From Calamus simplicifolius (Eukaryota > Streptophyta > Magnoliopsida > Arecales > Arecaceae): a stretch of DNA of 64,000 nt. Positions 37,301 to 49,300 of the stretch are shown in pieces. The notes below the pieces were generated by a model. The model searched no databases. It had not been told where the DNA came from and saw only the letters and a list, made by a program, of their open reading frames with translations. How positions within the stretch are numbered: the stretch's first letter is position 1; the number at the start of each line of letters is the position of its first letter. Both the position numbers and the translations under genes were made by a program. The stretch is from assembly GCA_900491605.1 (NCBI GenBank), contig UESW01004826.1, forward strand, positions 600,958 to 664,957, written 5' to 3'.

Positions 37301-40300
37301 CGGCAGGAGGAGGTACGATACCGTTTTTTAATCTTCCTACTGGCTCATTGTTGTATCGGCTAACCCTGCGTTTGCAGATGAAGGAGAGGCTCGAAGGCCA
37401 AGGTCAATTAGAGAGTCTGCAAGAAGAACTGGCGTCGAGTCATCGGAGGAGCTCGGAGCTCGAGGGTCGCCGAGACTGAGGAGCAAATTGCCTCGCTCCG
37501 GAGCCAAGTTGTTGAGGCTGAAAGGCGATTCGCCATGCTTCGGGGCGAACAAGATGCGACTTGTGCCGAGGCTTTTCAGCTTGGCACGGAGGAGATCCGA
37601 ACCAGGATATCTCGGGAGCATCCGGAATGGGACCTCTCCTTTTTGGATGTTGAACCCTTTGAGGCCTGCACCCCAGGGGCTGAAGAAACCGAGTACGAAG
37701 ATATCTCAGACGTCGATCTTGATGATATTTTGGGTTCTAGTGAGGCTGCAGCTCCCGAAGGACACCCAAGCCTGCCGCCGGAGGAACAATGACGACTTTT
37801 GAAGTGGGCGGAACGAGCAAAGCCTCCTTGAATATTGTTGAGGACACTGCTGGGAATGATCCAGCCTCTGATCCTTGAGGGCCGTTTGTGTATTTTTGTT
37901 TTTCAGATATGCAATTTGGTTGAAATTCTCAATGGACGGGTCCTTGGCCTCCACTTGTTTGTCTTTTTGGCCAGTCTTTTTGTCTCAGGCTTTTCTTTCG
38001 ACTGTGAACAAGTTATGACTCGTTCGCGTTCTTTGGCCGATTTAGTTCGGACTTGAGTAAATGTCTCGGTCGAAACCGAGGTATTAGGATAGCTCGGACT
38101 AGGACCGAGATATTAGGACAGTTCGGTTTGTCCAAAGTAAAGATTGGCACGTTCGGCCGAGGCGCTGGACGGTCCGGCGCACAAGTTCGGACGTAAGGAA
38201 TATAGCCTCAAGTAACATGATTCAAATGGAGGGGTTTGGTCCCGAGAAAGGGGGCGCATCCCGAGCGCCACAAAGTTATTAATGATCCTCTTCGATGAGG
38301 GAGTGGAACTCTTCGTTTCCTACGAGCGCCCGCTGAGGCGATGACACGTGGCGTATCCCGCGGTAGTAGTGTCAGAATTAATGGTCCTGGCGATCGAGAT
38401 GTCCGTCAGGAGCAGTTTAAAACGAGTGGGGAGCACCATCGTTAATCATCTTTTCAGTTTATCTCGTCAGATTTTCAGATATTGAGATGGCTTCCAGAGG
38501 TGAGGGGCGATCGACCGAAACACCAGCGACGGCGTTAGTGGCCGCAGGGGGGCCCTTCGGGGCCGCACCACAATAACCATCGATGGGAGGTTTTAGCCTC
38601 ACTGTTCGCAGATCGTGAACAACTCGGAAGATGGCCGAGATATATGGCCGTTACTACAAGAGAGATCGAGCTCCTCCGCCAAGACAACAGCCGGCTGGAG
38701 AGGCAGGTGGCGTCTCTCCGACATGTGGCGGGCCAGCTATGCAGCACGGGGAGAGCTCAGTGGCGCCTGGAGAAAATGATAAGCCCCTGTGAGGGCTCAT
38801 ATACTTTTTTCTTCTTTTCCTCTTGTTTCTCTCTTTGTGGCGAATGAAAAGGAGTTTTCGCAATTTTTATGCCTGCTATTACCTCGGAACATTCTTCCTT
38901 ATTGCTCGGGTCTTACGAAACGAATCGCCCTCCCGGGAATCTCTAGTAATCTTAGCGAGGCTAGAGCTCGGTGTCCCCATTTTGACCGAGGTAAACGGAA
39001 CTCGTAAGTTCCAGCCGGAGCATTGCGTGTATTCGGCCTTGCCGAAGCATAAGGAGCGTTCCGTAGTTGTTGAGGCAAGGGCAGCTATCTCGATCTGGAT
39101 CAAAGCATTACATAACGCTCGGCTATATTGAACCGAGAAGAGATACCTCGGTTTAGCTCGAAGTATGGAGGCAAACTTGGCTTTGTTGAAGCACAAGGCG
39201 ATGTCTCGGTCCATGCCAAGACATAATGGGTGGTTGGGCCAGAGCAGGGGATACTAATGTGCTTTTATTGAGGAGTACTTGACTTCTGCGCCTTTTTATT
39301 GCTCTGCCAGTGCCTTGTCTTTTCCAAGGCAAGTTGACCTTCTTTTTGCCGAAATGGATAATACGGCTTTGCAAGCTGCAAAAGGATGCCTCGCTATTTT
39401 TCGGAGTCATCTGTCCCGTCGGCTCTTTCCAATGTAGGCCCTTTTAGCGTGCGACATAAGCAATCATTTGTCATTGGAGCACGTCGTTTTCATCGGGCGA
39501 TTTCCCAGGCCTGTCCATATCTCAAGGACCGGCGGCCGATTTCCTGCACTTAAGGCTTTTGATTCGGGATCAGAGGAGGATCTTCTGGCGTGCGTCACGG
39601 CATGGGTAACGCGTTTGGCTCGCTTCGAGAAGCGCTCTTTTCATCTTGGGATGCCACGTGGCAGTGTGGCTAGGGCATTTTGAATCTCGGGGCTTTCCGC
39701 TCTAATAGCTGCTCCCGGTCTGTTTGCCTATAAAATGGGAGGAGGGGGCCGTGCCAGGCTATCTCCCAAGGCTTTCTTCTTTGTGAGTCGTGAGAGTTTT
39801 CAAGATGTCTGTGTCCCCTAGGTTGAGGGTGGAGAAAATGAGCTTTCCTTTTGCAAGTCGTCTTCCCCGGATAACTGGGGTGATGAAGAAGTTGCTGAAG
39901 AGCAGTCCGTCCTTAAGGAAGGAATTTTGGAGATCATATGGAGAGCGCACAGGAGGTCCGCAGAGATCACATACAGAGCGCACATATGCGCTTCCTATGT
40001 GTCCTTTGTGATCTGCTACGGGGTCGCAGGGTAGGAAGTGCACATGTACCCCCGTAGTAGCACGACTTTTCCTTCTTCCTCGGGCTGGTTCCCTCAGCTC
40101 ATCCGGCTGGGGAATCTTTTGCCCGTGAAAGAGAGTTGAGAGCAGTGCTGGTCTGCTTGTTCCCCGCTTTTCATGGTCGGGCAGTATCCAGCAGCCCAGC
40201 ATCCCACTTGGGGGGGACACATCCTCAGCATCAGCATCCACGGGTCTTCCTTCTGTTCTTGGATCTCTTCGCCAATCCAGAGGACCCATGGGAGGCCGAC

Positions 40301-43300
40301 TCGGCTTTAGTCGGTGGTTCAGGACGAGCTGATTGGTTGTCTGATCTCTTGGGTCAGATGCCGAAACATCATTATTAACTGAAGCTGACTGAAGCAGTCC
40401 TGCCGAGCTATTTACTCATTTTTATTTCCTGTGCTATGATGCACTTGTAATACCTCCCAGGAGGTTGCAACTCTTTTTCATTGATGAAGAAATAAAGAAA
40501 GTTTTATTCTTTCTTCTTTTATCACCTGCTTCTTTTTCGCTGGAACTATGTTTGAGAGTTGCTGCACCCATATCACGCTTTTTGTGTTGTAGCATGTTTT
40601 GCTACCTTGTTTTGCCAAGACCGACATTCGGTCCCCAGTGGAGAAAAGCGTTTATCCCTGCTTGGGTCAGAGATAGACCTGGGCGGTCTTGTGAACCCAT
40701 GTGATGAGCAAGATTTCGCTTGTAGAACGGAGCAGGTATTTCTTTGGAGAGAGACAGCTCGCGTGTCTTAACGTTGAGCATAAGAAGGTTGTTTGCTTCT
40801 GCCGAGGTTTAATAGGACGTCTTAGTTGCGTCAGAGTTTGAGAGATCACTCGCCTAGGCCGGAGCTTCCGATAACGTTTTATGAGTACATCATTTGACTT
40901 GACCGAGGTTTCAAATAATACATCACTCGGTTGTAGTCGGGGCTTCAGAATACCACTCGGTTGTTGCCGGGGTTTAAGAACATCTCTTGGTTGTTGCCGA
41001 GGTTTAGGAATATCACTCGGTTGTTGCCGAGGTTTAGGAATATCGCTCGGTTGTTGCCGAGGTTTAAGGATATCGCTCGGTTGTTGCCGAGGCTTAAGAA
41101 TATCACTCGGTTGTTGCCGAGGTTTAGAATATCACTCGGTTGTTGCCGAGGTTTAAGGATATCGCACGGTTGTTGCGGCTTAAGAATATCATTCGGTGGT
41201 TGTCGAGACTTTTCGATGTTTTACTTGGCCCTGCCAAGGTACGGAGATATCACTCGGTTTGACCGAGGATAGACGCGCGCCGGCTCTAGCCGAGGCTTCG
41301 GCGCCGTTTGACCCGCCGGGGCTTGTAAGCTGCCCGAATCCGGATGAAGTTTCTTTATCATCTGGTCCGGCCAGGGCTTGTAAGCTATCCGAATCCGGAT
41401 GAAGTTTTGGAGATCACTCGGTCCGATCGGGCTTGTAAGCTGCCCGAATCCGGATGAAGCTTTGAGATAACTCGGTCTGGCCGGGGCTTGTAAGCTACCC
41501 GAATCCGGATGAAGCTTTGGAGATTACTCGGTCCGGCCGGGGCTTGTAAGCTGCCCGAATCCGGATGGAGCTTTGGAGATCACTTGGCCTCCAGCCGCAC
41601 TGGGGGTACTTGGCCATACCAAGTTTTTGTGAAATAGGACCGACCCAGCCAAGGTACGGAGATTTAGTTCAAGACTCGGCCCAGCCGAGGTGCGGAGATA
41701 GCTTGGTTGTGCCGAGAATGGATGCGTAAGTAGCATCTGTTTTCTATTATGACTTTTCAAAAAGACGATTGTAGCGGTCATGCCGCGAATAATAGAGACA
41801 AGATGCCAAAGCTGCAAATGGGGCAAGTCTATAGAAAGCGTACCCTATTGATAGTATATGCGGAGATTGTCCGAATTCCACGTTCGGGAATAGATTTTCG
41901 CCCAGATCCTGGAGCTTGTAGGTGCCAGGTCCGACGACTTTGCCACTTGATAGGGGCCTTCCCAATTTGGAGACAGCTTTCCTTGCTCCAGCGGTTTGGA
42001 GACGGATGCTTTTCGAAGGACAAGATCGCCGGGTGAGAAGGATTTTCCTTTGACTCTGGAGGCGTGATAACGAGCCACTCTTTGCTGGTATGCCGCAACC
42101 CTGATTCGAGCTTTCTCTCTGATTTCTTCCACCAGGTCAAGATTGGTGCGGAGCTGCTCGTCGTTAGCTTCCTCCGAGTAGCTCTCACTCGTAGAGAAGG
42201 AAGTCCTATCTTCACAGGGATGACGGCTTCCGTGCCGAAGGCCATCCGGAATGGGGTCTCGCCAGTGGGGATTCTCGGGTGGTGCGGTAGGCCCATAGGA
42301 CGTGATGAAGTTCGTCCGCCCATCTGCCTCGGCTCTGGCAAGCCGAGCCTTGATCCCTTGAAGCAGGGTCCGGTTAGTTACTTCGGCTTCTCCGTTGGCT
42401 TGCGGATGCCCTATCGACGTAAGGCGATGGCAGATTCCATGCTCCTCGCAGAAACCTCGGAACTTTGGGTTGTCAAACTGCTTGCCGTTGTCGGTGATAA
42501 TAGTGTGCGGAAAGCCGAAACGGCAGATAATGGATCTCCACACGAAATCCCTGGCCCGAGCTTCAGTTATTTAGGCAATTGCCTCTGCCTCCACCCACTT
42601 GGTGAAGTAGTCGATGGCGACAAACAGAACTTTCTTTGTCCAGTGGCGAGGGGAAAAGGGCCAAGAATATCCATCCCCTACTTAGCAAAGGGCCAAGCGG
42701 AGGATATAGGGACTAAACTGGCGGAGGGGAGCCTTTGGATGCTGGAATGTCTCTGACATGGGTCACAAGCTCGGACAAGGTCGTCAGCATCTTTTTGCAT
42801 GGTGGGCCAATAGTACCCTTGGCGCAGCACCTTGTGGCATAAGGATCGGCTCCCCAGATGGTTGCCGCAAATTTCCTTATGTACCTCCTGAAGAGCATAA
42901 TCAGCTTCAGATGGGCGAAGGCACTTGAGCAGTGGCATGGAGAAGGACCGCTTATACAACTGGTCGTCGATTAGCACATAGTGGGTGGCTTGCATTTTCA
43001 GCTTCCTTGCTTCTTTTCGGTCGGCTGGGAGCGACCCTTCTTTAAGATACCTTAGTATGGGGTCGAACCAGGATCGTTCGGCCTCATCTGCATCACTCGG
43101 TCTGCCTGCGATGCTAGGCCTCTCTAGGGTCTCCAGGGGAAACTTCCGCTCGGAATCCATCGACTCCGCGGTTGCCAGCCGAGATAATAGGTCGGCGCGG
43201 GCATTCTCGGATCTTGGGATCTGGACAACTTCAAATTCAGAGAAGTGGGAAAGCAAGTCCCGCACCTTTTGGAGATACCGAATCATATTTGGCTCCGGGC

Positions 43301-46300
43301 CTCAAACTCGCCACGCACGTGACCGGCCACCAACTGAGAGTCGGTAAAGGCATTCAGCTTTGCCACTTTAAGATCGCGGGTGATTCGGAGTCCAGCAAGC
43401 AGAGCTTCATATTCAGCTTCATTGTTGGAGGCTGGGAAGGAGAAGCGAACGCCGTACTCGAAGGTCGCCCCCTTGGGTTGGTGAGGATCAAGCCAGCGCC
43501 GGAGCCATTAGCATTAGATGATCCGTCGACATGGAGCAGCCATAGGGCGCTAGGTTCTGGATGCTCAGAAGAGTCCGGAGCAAAGCCATCCTCCGGGATG
43601 GTGCACTCAAGGAGGAAATCAGCCAGAGCCTGTGCTTTGATGGCGGGTGAGGTTGGTACCGGATATCATGTTCGCTTAATTCGACGGCCATTTGGCCATT
43701 CTTCCTGATGTCTCCGGGCGATGCACCACCGCCTTGATGGGTTGGTCGGTAAGGACCGTCACAGAGTGCGCCTGGAAATATGGTCGCAGCCTCCAAACCG
43801 ACGTTATCAGGGCCAACACCAATTTCTCAATTCGGGTGTATCTTGTCTCGGCGTCTCGGAGCAGCTTGCTGACATAGTAGATCGGCTTTTGGGTCTTGCT
43901 CTCTTCTCTGACCAGCACCGAGCCAATTACGCCTTCTGAAACTGCTAAGTACAGAAACAATATTTCTCCTGGATTGGGACTGCTGAGGAGGGGTGGAGAG
44001 CCGAGATATCTCTTGAGGTCCTCGAATGACTTTTGACATTCAGCAGACCATTGGAAATCCTTGGCTGATCAGAGAGCTTTAAAGAATGGAAGGCACCTCT
44101 CCGCCGATCGAGCCACGAAGCGGTTGAGGGCTGCGATTCTTTCAGTCAGGCGCTGGACTCTTTGACAGATGTTGGGGGTGCCATCTGCCGAAGGGCTTGA
44201 ATCTTCTGCGGGTTGGCCTCAATGCCCCGCTGAGAAACCATGAAGCCCAAGAACTTCCCAGAGTTGACACCAAAGGCGCACTTCGTTGGGTTGAGCTTCA
44301 TCGGTATTTTCGGAGCATCGTGAAGCTCTCAGAGAGATCCTCAATATGCTGGGATGCTTCCCTGCTTTTGACCAGCATGTCATCAACATACACCTCCATG
44401 TTCCGACCGATTTGTTCCTTGAAGACCTTGTTTACCAGCCTTTGGTAAGTAGCACCTGCATTTTTTAGACCGAAAGGCATAACACGGTAGCAATAAATAC
44501 CTCGGTCGGTTATGAAGGCGGTCTTTTCTTCATCTTCGGGCGCCATTCGGATTTGGTTGTAGCCTGAATATGCGTCCATAAAGGTCAACATCTGATGACC
44601 GAAGTGGCGTCCGCAAGCTGATCGATCCGAGGGAGAGGAAGCTGTCCTTTGGGCATGCTTTATTAAGGTCGGTGAAGTCGATGCAGATCCGCCATTTACC
44701 GTTCGACTTCTTCACCATGACAACATTGGACAGCCAGCTCGGATAATTTACCTTCCGAATGAAGTTTGCCTTGATGAGCTTGTCAACTTCTTCCTCAATT
44801 GCCCTTTGCCGGTCGGGGGAAGCTTCTTTTCTTCTGCTTCACAGCCGGGACATTTCGTCCACATTAAGACGATGGACGAGAACGTCTGGGCTGATCCCTG
44901 GCATATCAGAGGCTGACCAGGCGAAGACATCAGCATTCTTCGAGAAAGTCTATCAGTTCCAACCGGGGCTTCCCTTTCAGCAGCGACCCGATCCTTATGG
45001 TTCGGTCGGGCCGAGCTTCGTCCAGTGGTACCTCCTCCAGCTCTTCGATTGGTTCTCCTCGTTGCTCGGCAAAGTCCTCCCGAGGGTCAGCCCGTCAACC
45101 TCGGGCAGCTTGGACTGAAGGCTGGTGACGAAGCACTGCCAAGCTACAGCTTGATTTCCCGAACTACTCCCACTCCCCATCCAGTAGGGAACTTCATTGC
45201 TAGGTGCGGGATGGAGACAACGGCTTTCAGGGACATCGGGCCGGTCTTCCAAAAATCGCATTATAGGGCGACCGAAGCTTGGTCACCAAAAAATCTGTAT
45301 GAACAGTGGCAACACTGGGCCAAGCTTCCGCGCGGACCGTCAAGGTCACGACCCCCTCCGGGGTGATAACATCGCCGGTGAACCCCATTAGGATGGAGTC
45401 CACGGCTCGGAGATTCTCCATAAGCAGTTTCATTTTGACAAACACATCAAGATACAAAACGTTGACAGAGCTTCCACTATCAATAAGGATGCGGTCTACA
45501 TCATAATTGTTCAAATTAAGGGATACAACCAACGCATCATCATGTGGGAACTGTATCTCCTGGAGGTCGCTGTCGGAGAAGGAGAGCTCATTGGTCCGCG
45601 CTTTCTTTGGCGCTGAACCTTCTTCATCGTCCCGCCGGCTCGACGGACAACCGACTGCCTCGATCACATTGATATGGCCAGCGACCGGAGGATTTGGAGG
45701 AGGAGGCTGCTAGGGCTCAGGCTGGCGGTCGCCCCCGTTTCTCGGCTCGGGCGCTCTCCTGAATTGATCGAGCCTGCCCGCTGGATGAGTCTCTCAATCT
45801 CGTTCTTCAACTGCCAGCACTCAGTGTCGTGGCCATGGTCCCGGTGGTAGCGGCAATACTTGGGGGGTCTCTCTAGGCCGCATTCCCTCGGAGAGGAGGT
45901 GGTCGGGGGAGCTGGCGCTCTATTGCCATGAGGATCTCCGCCCTTGAGCGGTGAGCGGAGTGAACCGGTTGAATCTCCTAGGGGGGCTCCGGGTACGGTT
46001 CCTTGGCGGCGAGGCGGGCTTGGCTGGCGGGTGGATCGGTGCTTATCTGAGCCCTTGGGCTCCTTCCTTGTCAACTCGGTGCGGGCAGCTCTCCGTGATT
46101 CCTCGACTCTGGCATATTTGTCTGCCAGAGCCATCATGTCGGAGAGGTTCGGAGGGTAGCTGACCTCCAGCGCCAGGTAAAAGTCACTCTCCTTCAACAC
46201 TCGCCTGCTAGGGCGGACATGGCCACCTCATGATTAAGGTGGTCCACCTCCAGCATGGCCGTATTGAAACAGCCGAGATATTTCTTCAAGGACTCCCCCT

Positions 46301-49300
46301 CTCCCTACTTAACCTCAGAGAGGGAGTTAGATCTCCGTCGATGACGACGGCTGCTGACGAACTGGCTGATGAAGAGGCGGCTCAGCTCATCAAATGAACC
46401 AACAAAACCTGGTTTCAAGGCATTGAACCAGGTTCGAGCGGATCCCCTAAGGGTGGATGGGAAGGCGCGCAGAGGATCGCATCTGATGCCCGTGGAACAT
46501 CATGATCGATCAGAAGCTGCTGAGGTGGTCATCAGGATCGGAGGCTCCATGGTAGGGCTCGATGGCGGGCAGCTTGACATGGGAGGGAATCACTTCTCCA
46601 TGATCTCTTTGGAGAAGGGAATGCCTTGCTCCGCCTTATGCTGGAGCGGGTGGCCCTGCTTGGCGGCATCCAAATCCTGGCGCATCTCCCGGAGCTGCTG
46701 CGGATTTCCTCAGGCACGGCGGGAGGAGCTGGGTGAGGAGAGAAATGAGACGGTGTCGAATCATGACAAGAGATCATCGAGAGAGAGATCGGGCCCCGAG
46801 ATCGGGGAAGATCCTTGCCACGGACCCCTTGGGGGCTGGCTCAGCTTCCTTAGGGTGGCGAGGGGGGTCTGCTACCCCATGCGGGCCGGAAGAAGAGATC
46901 GCTGGATGAGCGGGGCTGCATTCTCCTCAGGAAGATGTGGGGTAGGTGCAGCTGGATAGGGGGCTTCGAAGCCCCTGGATCAGGTGGGTCAGAGCTTGGA
47001 CTGTTGGACCAGAGGCAAACTGGTCCTGGGTCACTGGGCCGCCGGTGGCGATGGGGTTTCCACTGGTGGCGGTAGCGGTGCTACGCTGCTCACCGATCAG
47101 GTCTTTGGGAGGCAACCTGATCTCGAACTTCGGAGATAGCATTTCTTCGATTGGCCATGGGAGAGGTTCTCTTTCAGATCGAGATCCTTGTCTCCTGGAT
47201 CACAAGTTTATGGGACTTGAGGACCCTTCCTCTAGCGCCAATTTGTTGCTACTGAAATCCGTCCTCCGACTCGAGCGCGATCGGGCTTCTTCCTGAGCGG
47301 ACCTGCAAAACAGTCCTCACGCGAGAGGCGTTGGGGGTGGCCCTCCGCGGAAGACCCTCGACGCTCAAGTCAGCGGGGATCGGCAATCAACAAACGAGAG
47401 GAGAAGGCTCTCGCTGAAGAGTCTCTCAGGGGCGGCCTTTCGAGAGCTCTGAGCAGAGCATTAATGGCGGAAAGAGGGTGAGCAGAAGTAGGAGGGTAGG
47501 CCAGTAAGCCAGTGCGCATACCTGAGGAGCCGGAGACGGCTCTATTATAGAGGATCACCTGATTCCTTGGGGGCGTCGTGGGTCCGAAAGTCGTTAGGAT
47601 TCGAATCCAGTTTGTTATGAGGTCAGTAAGATTCGCATCTTGTTGGTTAGAGGATCGACGGCTGGGAGAGCTGGTTGATGCCTCGAGACTTGGCGATTGC
47701 GTAGGCTCCAGGGCTCTAGGCCACTCTCGTGGGGTCCTAGGCCACTCTCGGGCGTGATTTCTGTTTGGAATCTTACGAATTTAAACTCTCCATGCCGGAT
47801 TCCGCGGAGGTGCTTGAGCGCCTGAGTTTGGCCGAGGCATAACAGATAGCTCGGCCAGGACTGAGAGATAGGAATAGCTCGGCTGGGACGAGAGATGGGG
47901 ATAGCTCGGCTGAGGCCGAGAGACAAGGATAACTCGGCTGAGACCGAGAGATGGGAATGGCTCGGCTAGGGCCGAGAAGAAGGGATAGCTCGGCTGGGGC
48001 CGAGAGATGGAAATAGCTCGGCTGGGGCCGAGAGACAAGGATAGCTCGGCTGGGGCCGAGAGATGGGAATAGCTCGGTTGGGACCGAGAGACAAGATAAC
48101 TCGGCTGGGGCCGAGAGATGGAATAGCTCGGTTGGGGCGAGAGATAGGATAACTCGGCTGAGGCCGAGAGAGGGAATAGCTCGGCTGGGGCCGAGAAGAA
48201 GGGATCCGCGCCTTGGGAATCTTGGCTCGCTGAGGGGTTAAGGCGCCCCGATCCATTGAGGCTGACCCATCCCTAGCAGGTATCGCATAGCAATCGGGAG
48301 TTAGGGTTGATTCTAACCCTTTGCACGATTATTGATGCAATGACGATTTTGTCCCTCAACATGTACTATCCCAGTGCAAGATTGCAATATAGTGTGAAAT
48401 AAAATTAAGTAGCAATATAGTCCTCTCCTCCGTTCCATGTTTGTCTGCCAATCTGTAGTTATTGGCCTATGAGTTCCCAAAAGCTATTTATCTTGCTGGA
48501 TCTCAAAGTTTAAGTATTTTCTTTAAACAAATCGAGAGCACTTGAAGGAACTGAGAAAAATGGACTGTAGCTTATTGTTATGACATGCATAAAAGGGCTA
48601 TTTTTATCAACCTTAATATTTGGAAGAGAGCAGGAAAACAAAAACAATGGTAGAAATTTTTGTAAAAGACCGATAACTTCTGCCATTTAGTAATTGAAAA
48701 TTTGGGATTTTAGACAGCCAAATCAGAATTATGACAGAACTAAAAATTGTTTCGCAAACTTAGCTCTTGATTTTATGAGGTATCAGACATCCTAATGCAT
48801 TTCCAATTCAAACATCCAATGGCAGAAGTGCACATCCATATTTTTAGCTACCAATTTCCAGGAATCAGATGGGGCAAACATTAATTATGTCCATATGTTG
48901 CCTTTCTACTCATAAGGCCACAAACCATTCATGAAGAAACCCAACATCCAGTAAGATACTCTCTTTATTTTCCAGCAAGAAACCATTCAGGATCACTGAA
49001 ATTTGGAGGTTAATTTGATTTGTTAGGACTAGTAAATAATGATTAGAAAGAATAAGAAAGCAAGTTGAATGTCTAATTGTAACATGTAAAACAACAAAAT
49101 ACAAATAACTGTTTCTGACTACAAAAGTTTACTTCTCTTGTATGTATTCTCTCACATATTTATGCAACCATTCACTTCACATGGAAAAATCTCAGATGAA
49201 GTGGATGTTTTCCTCTTTTGGTTGAAAAGATGATGTTGGTGTTTGATCTGGGCCTCATGCTGTCTCATATGCACATGAAACACTACTACATCATGAAAAA

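Larger units (their letters stand above)
33385..48361 (-). mobile_element. Complete Tat-lineage Ty3/gypsy retrotransposon (14,977 bp) in PRMT7 intron 2
   Basis: Both LTRs, a TGTAC duplication (33380-33384 and 48362-48366), a primer binding site and a polypurine tract define the element exactly. It is inserted on the minus strand. Reading right to left: LTR, gag, protease, RT, RNase H, second RNase H, integrase, then about 7 kb of non-pol sequence with plus-strand accessory genes and tandem arrays, then the other LTR. Two RNase H domains and antisense accessory genes are traits of the Tat lineage. The first 60 bases of the LTRs differ at six places, all transitions, so the insertion is not recent. 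All pol frames carry indels. Confidence 0.95.

Noticed and set aside
39759..40289. 176-codon minus-strand open frame between integrase and the accessory genes
   Set aside because: No family signal, no conserved motif, and it overlaps the plus-strand promoter-like unit; kept only as a remark.
40881..41272. Plus-strand frame with repeated SLGCCRGLRI motif
   Set aside because: It is read-through of the 30-bp tandem array, which is a multiple of three; no start, stop or flanking context supports a gene.
40881..41590. CRISPR-like regular repeats
   Set aside because: Units are contiguous tandem repeats without unique spacers and lie inside a plant retrotransposon.
33385..48361. Two separate retroelements flanking a foreign gene cluster
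   Set aside because: The LTRs are a matching pair with identical TGTAC target duplications, one PBS and one PPT, so this is a single element and the plus-strand genes are part of it.
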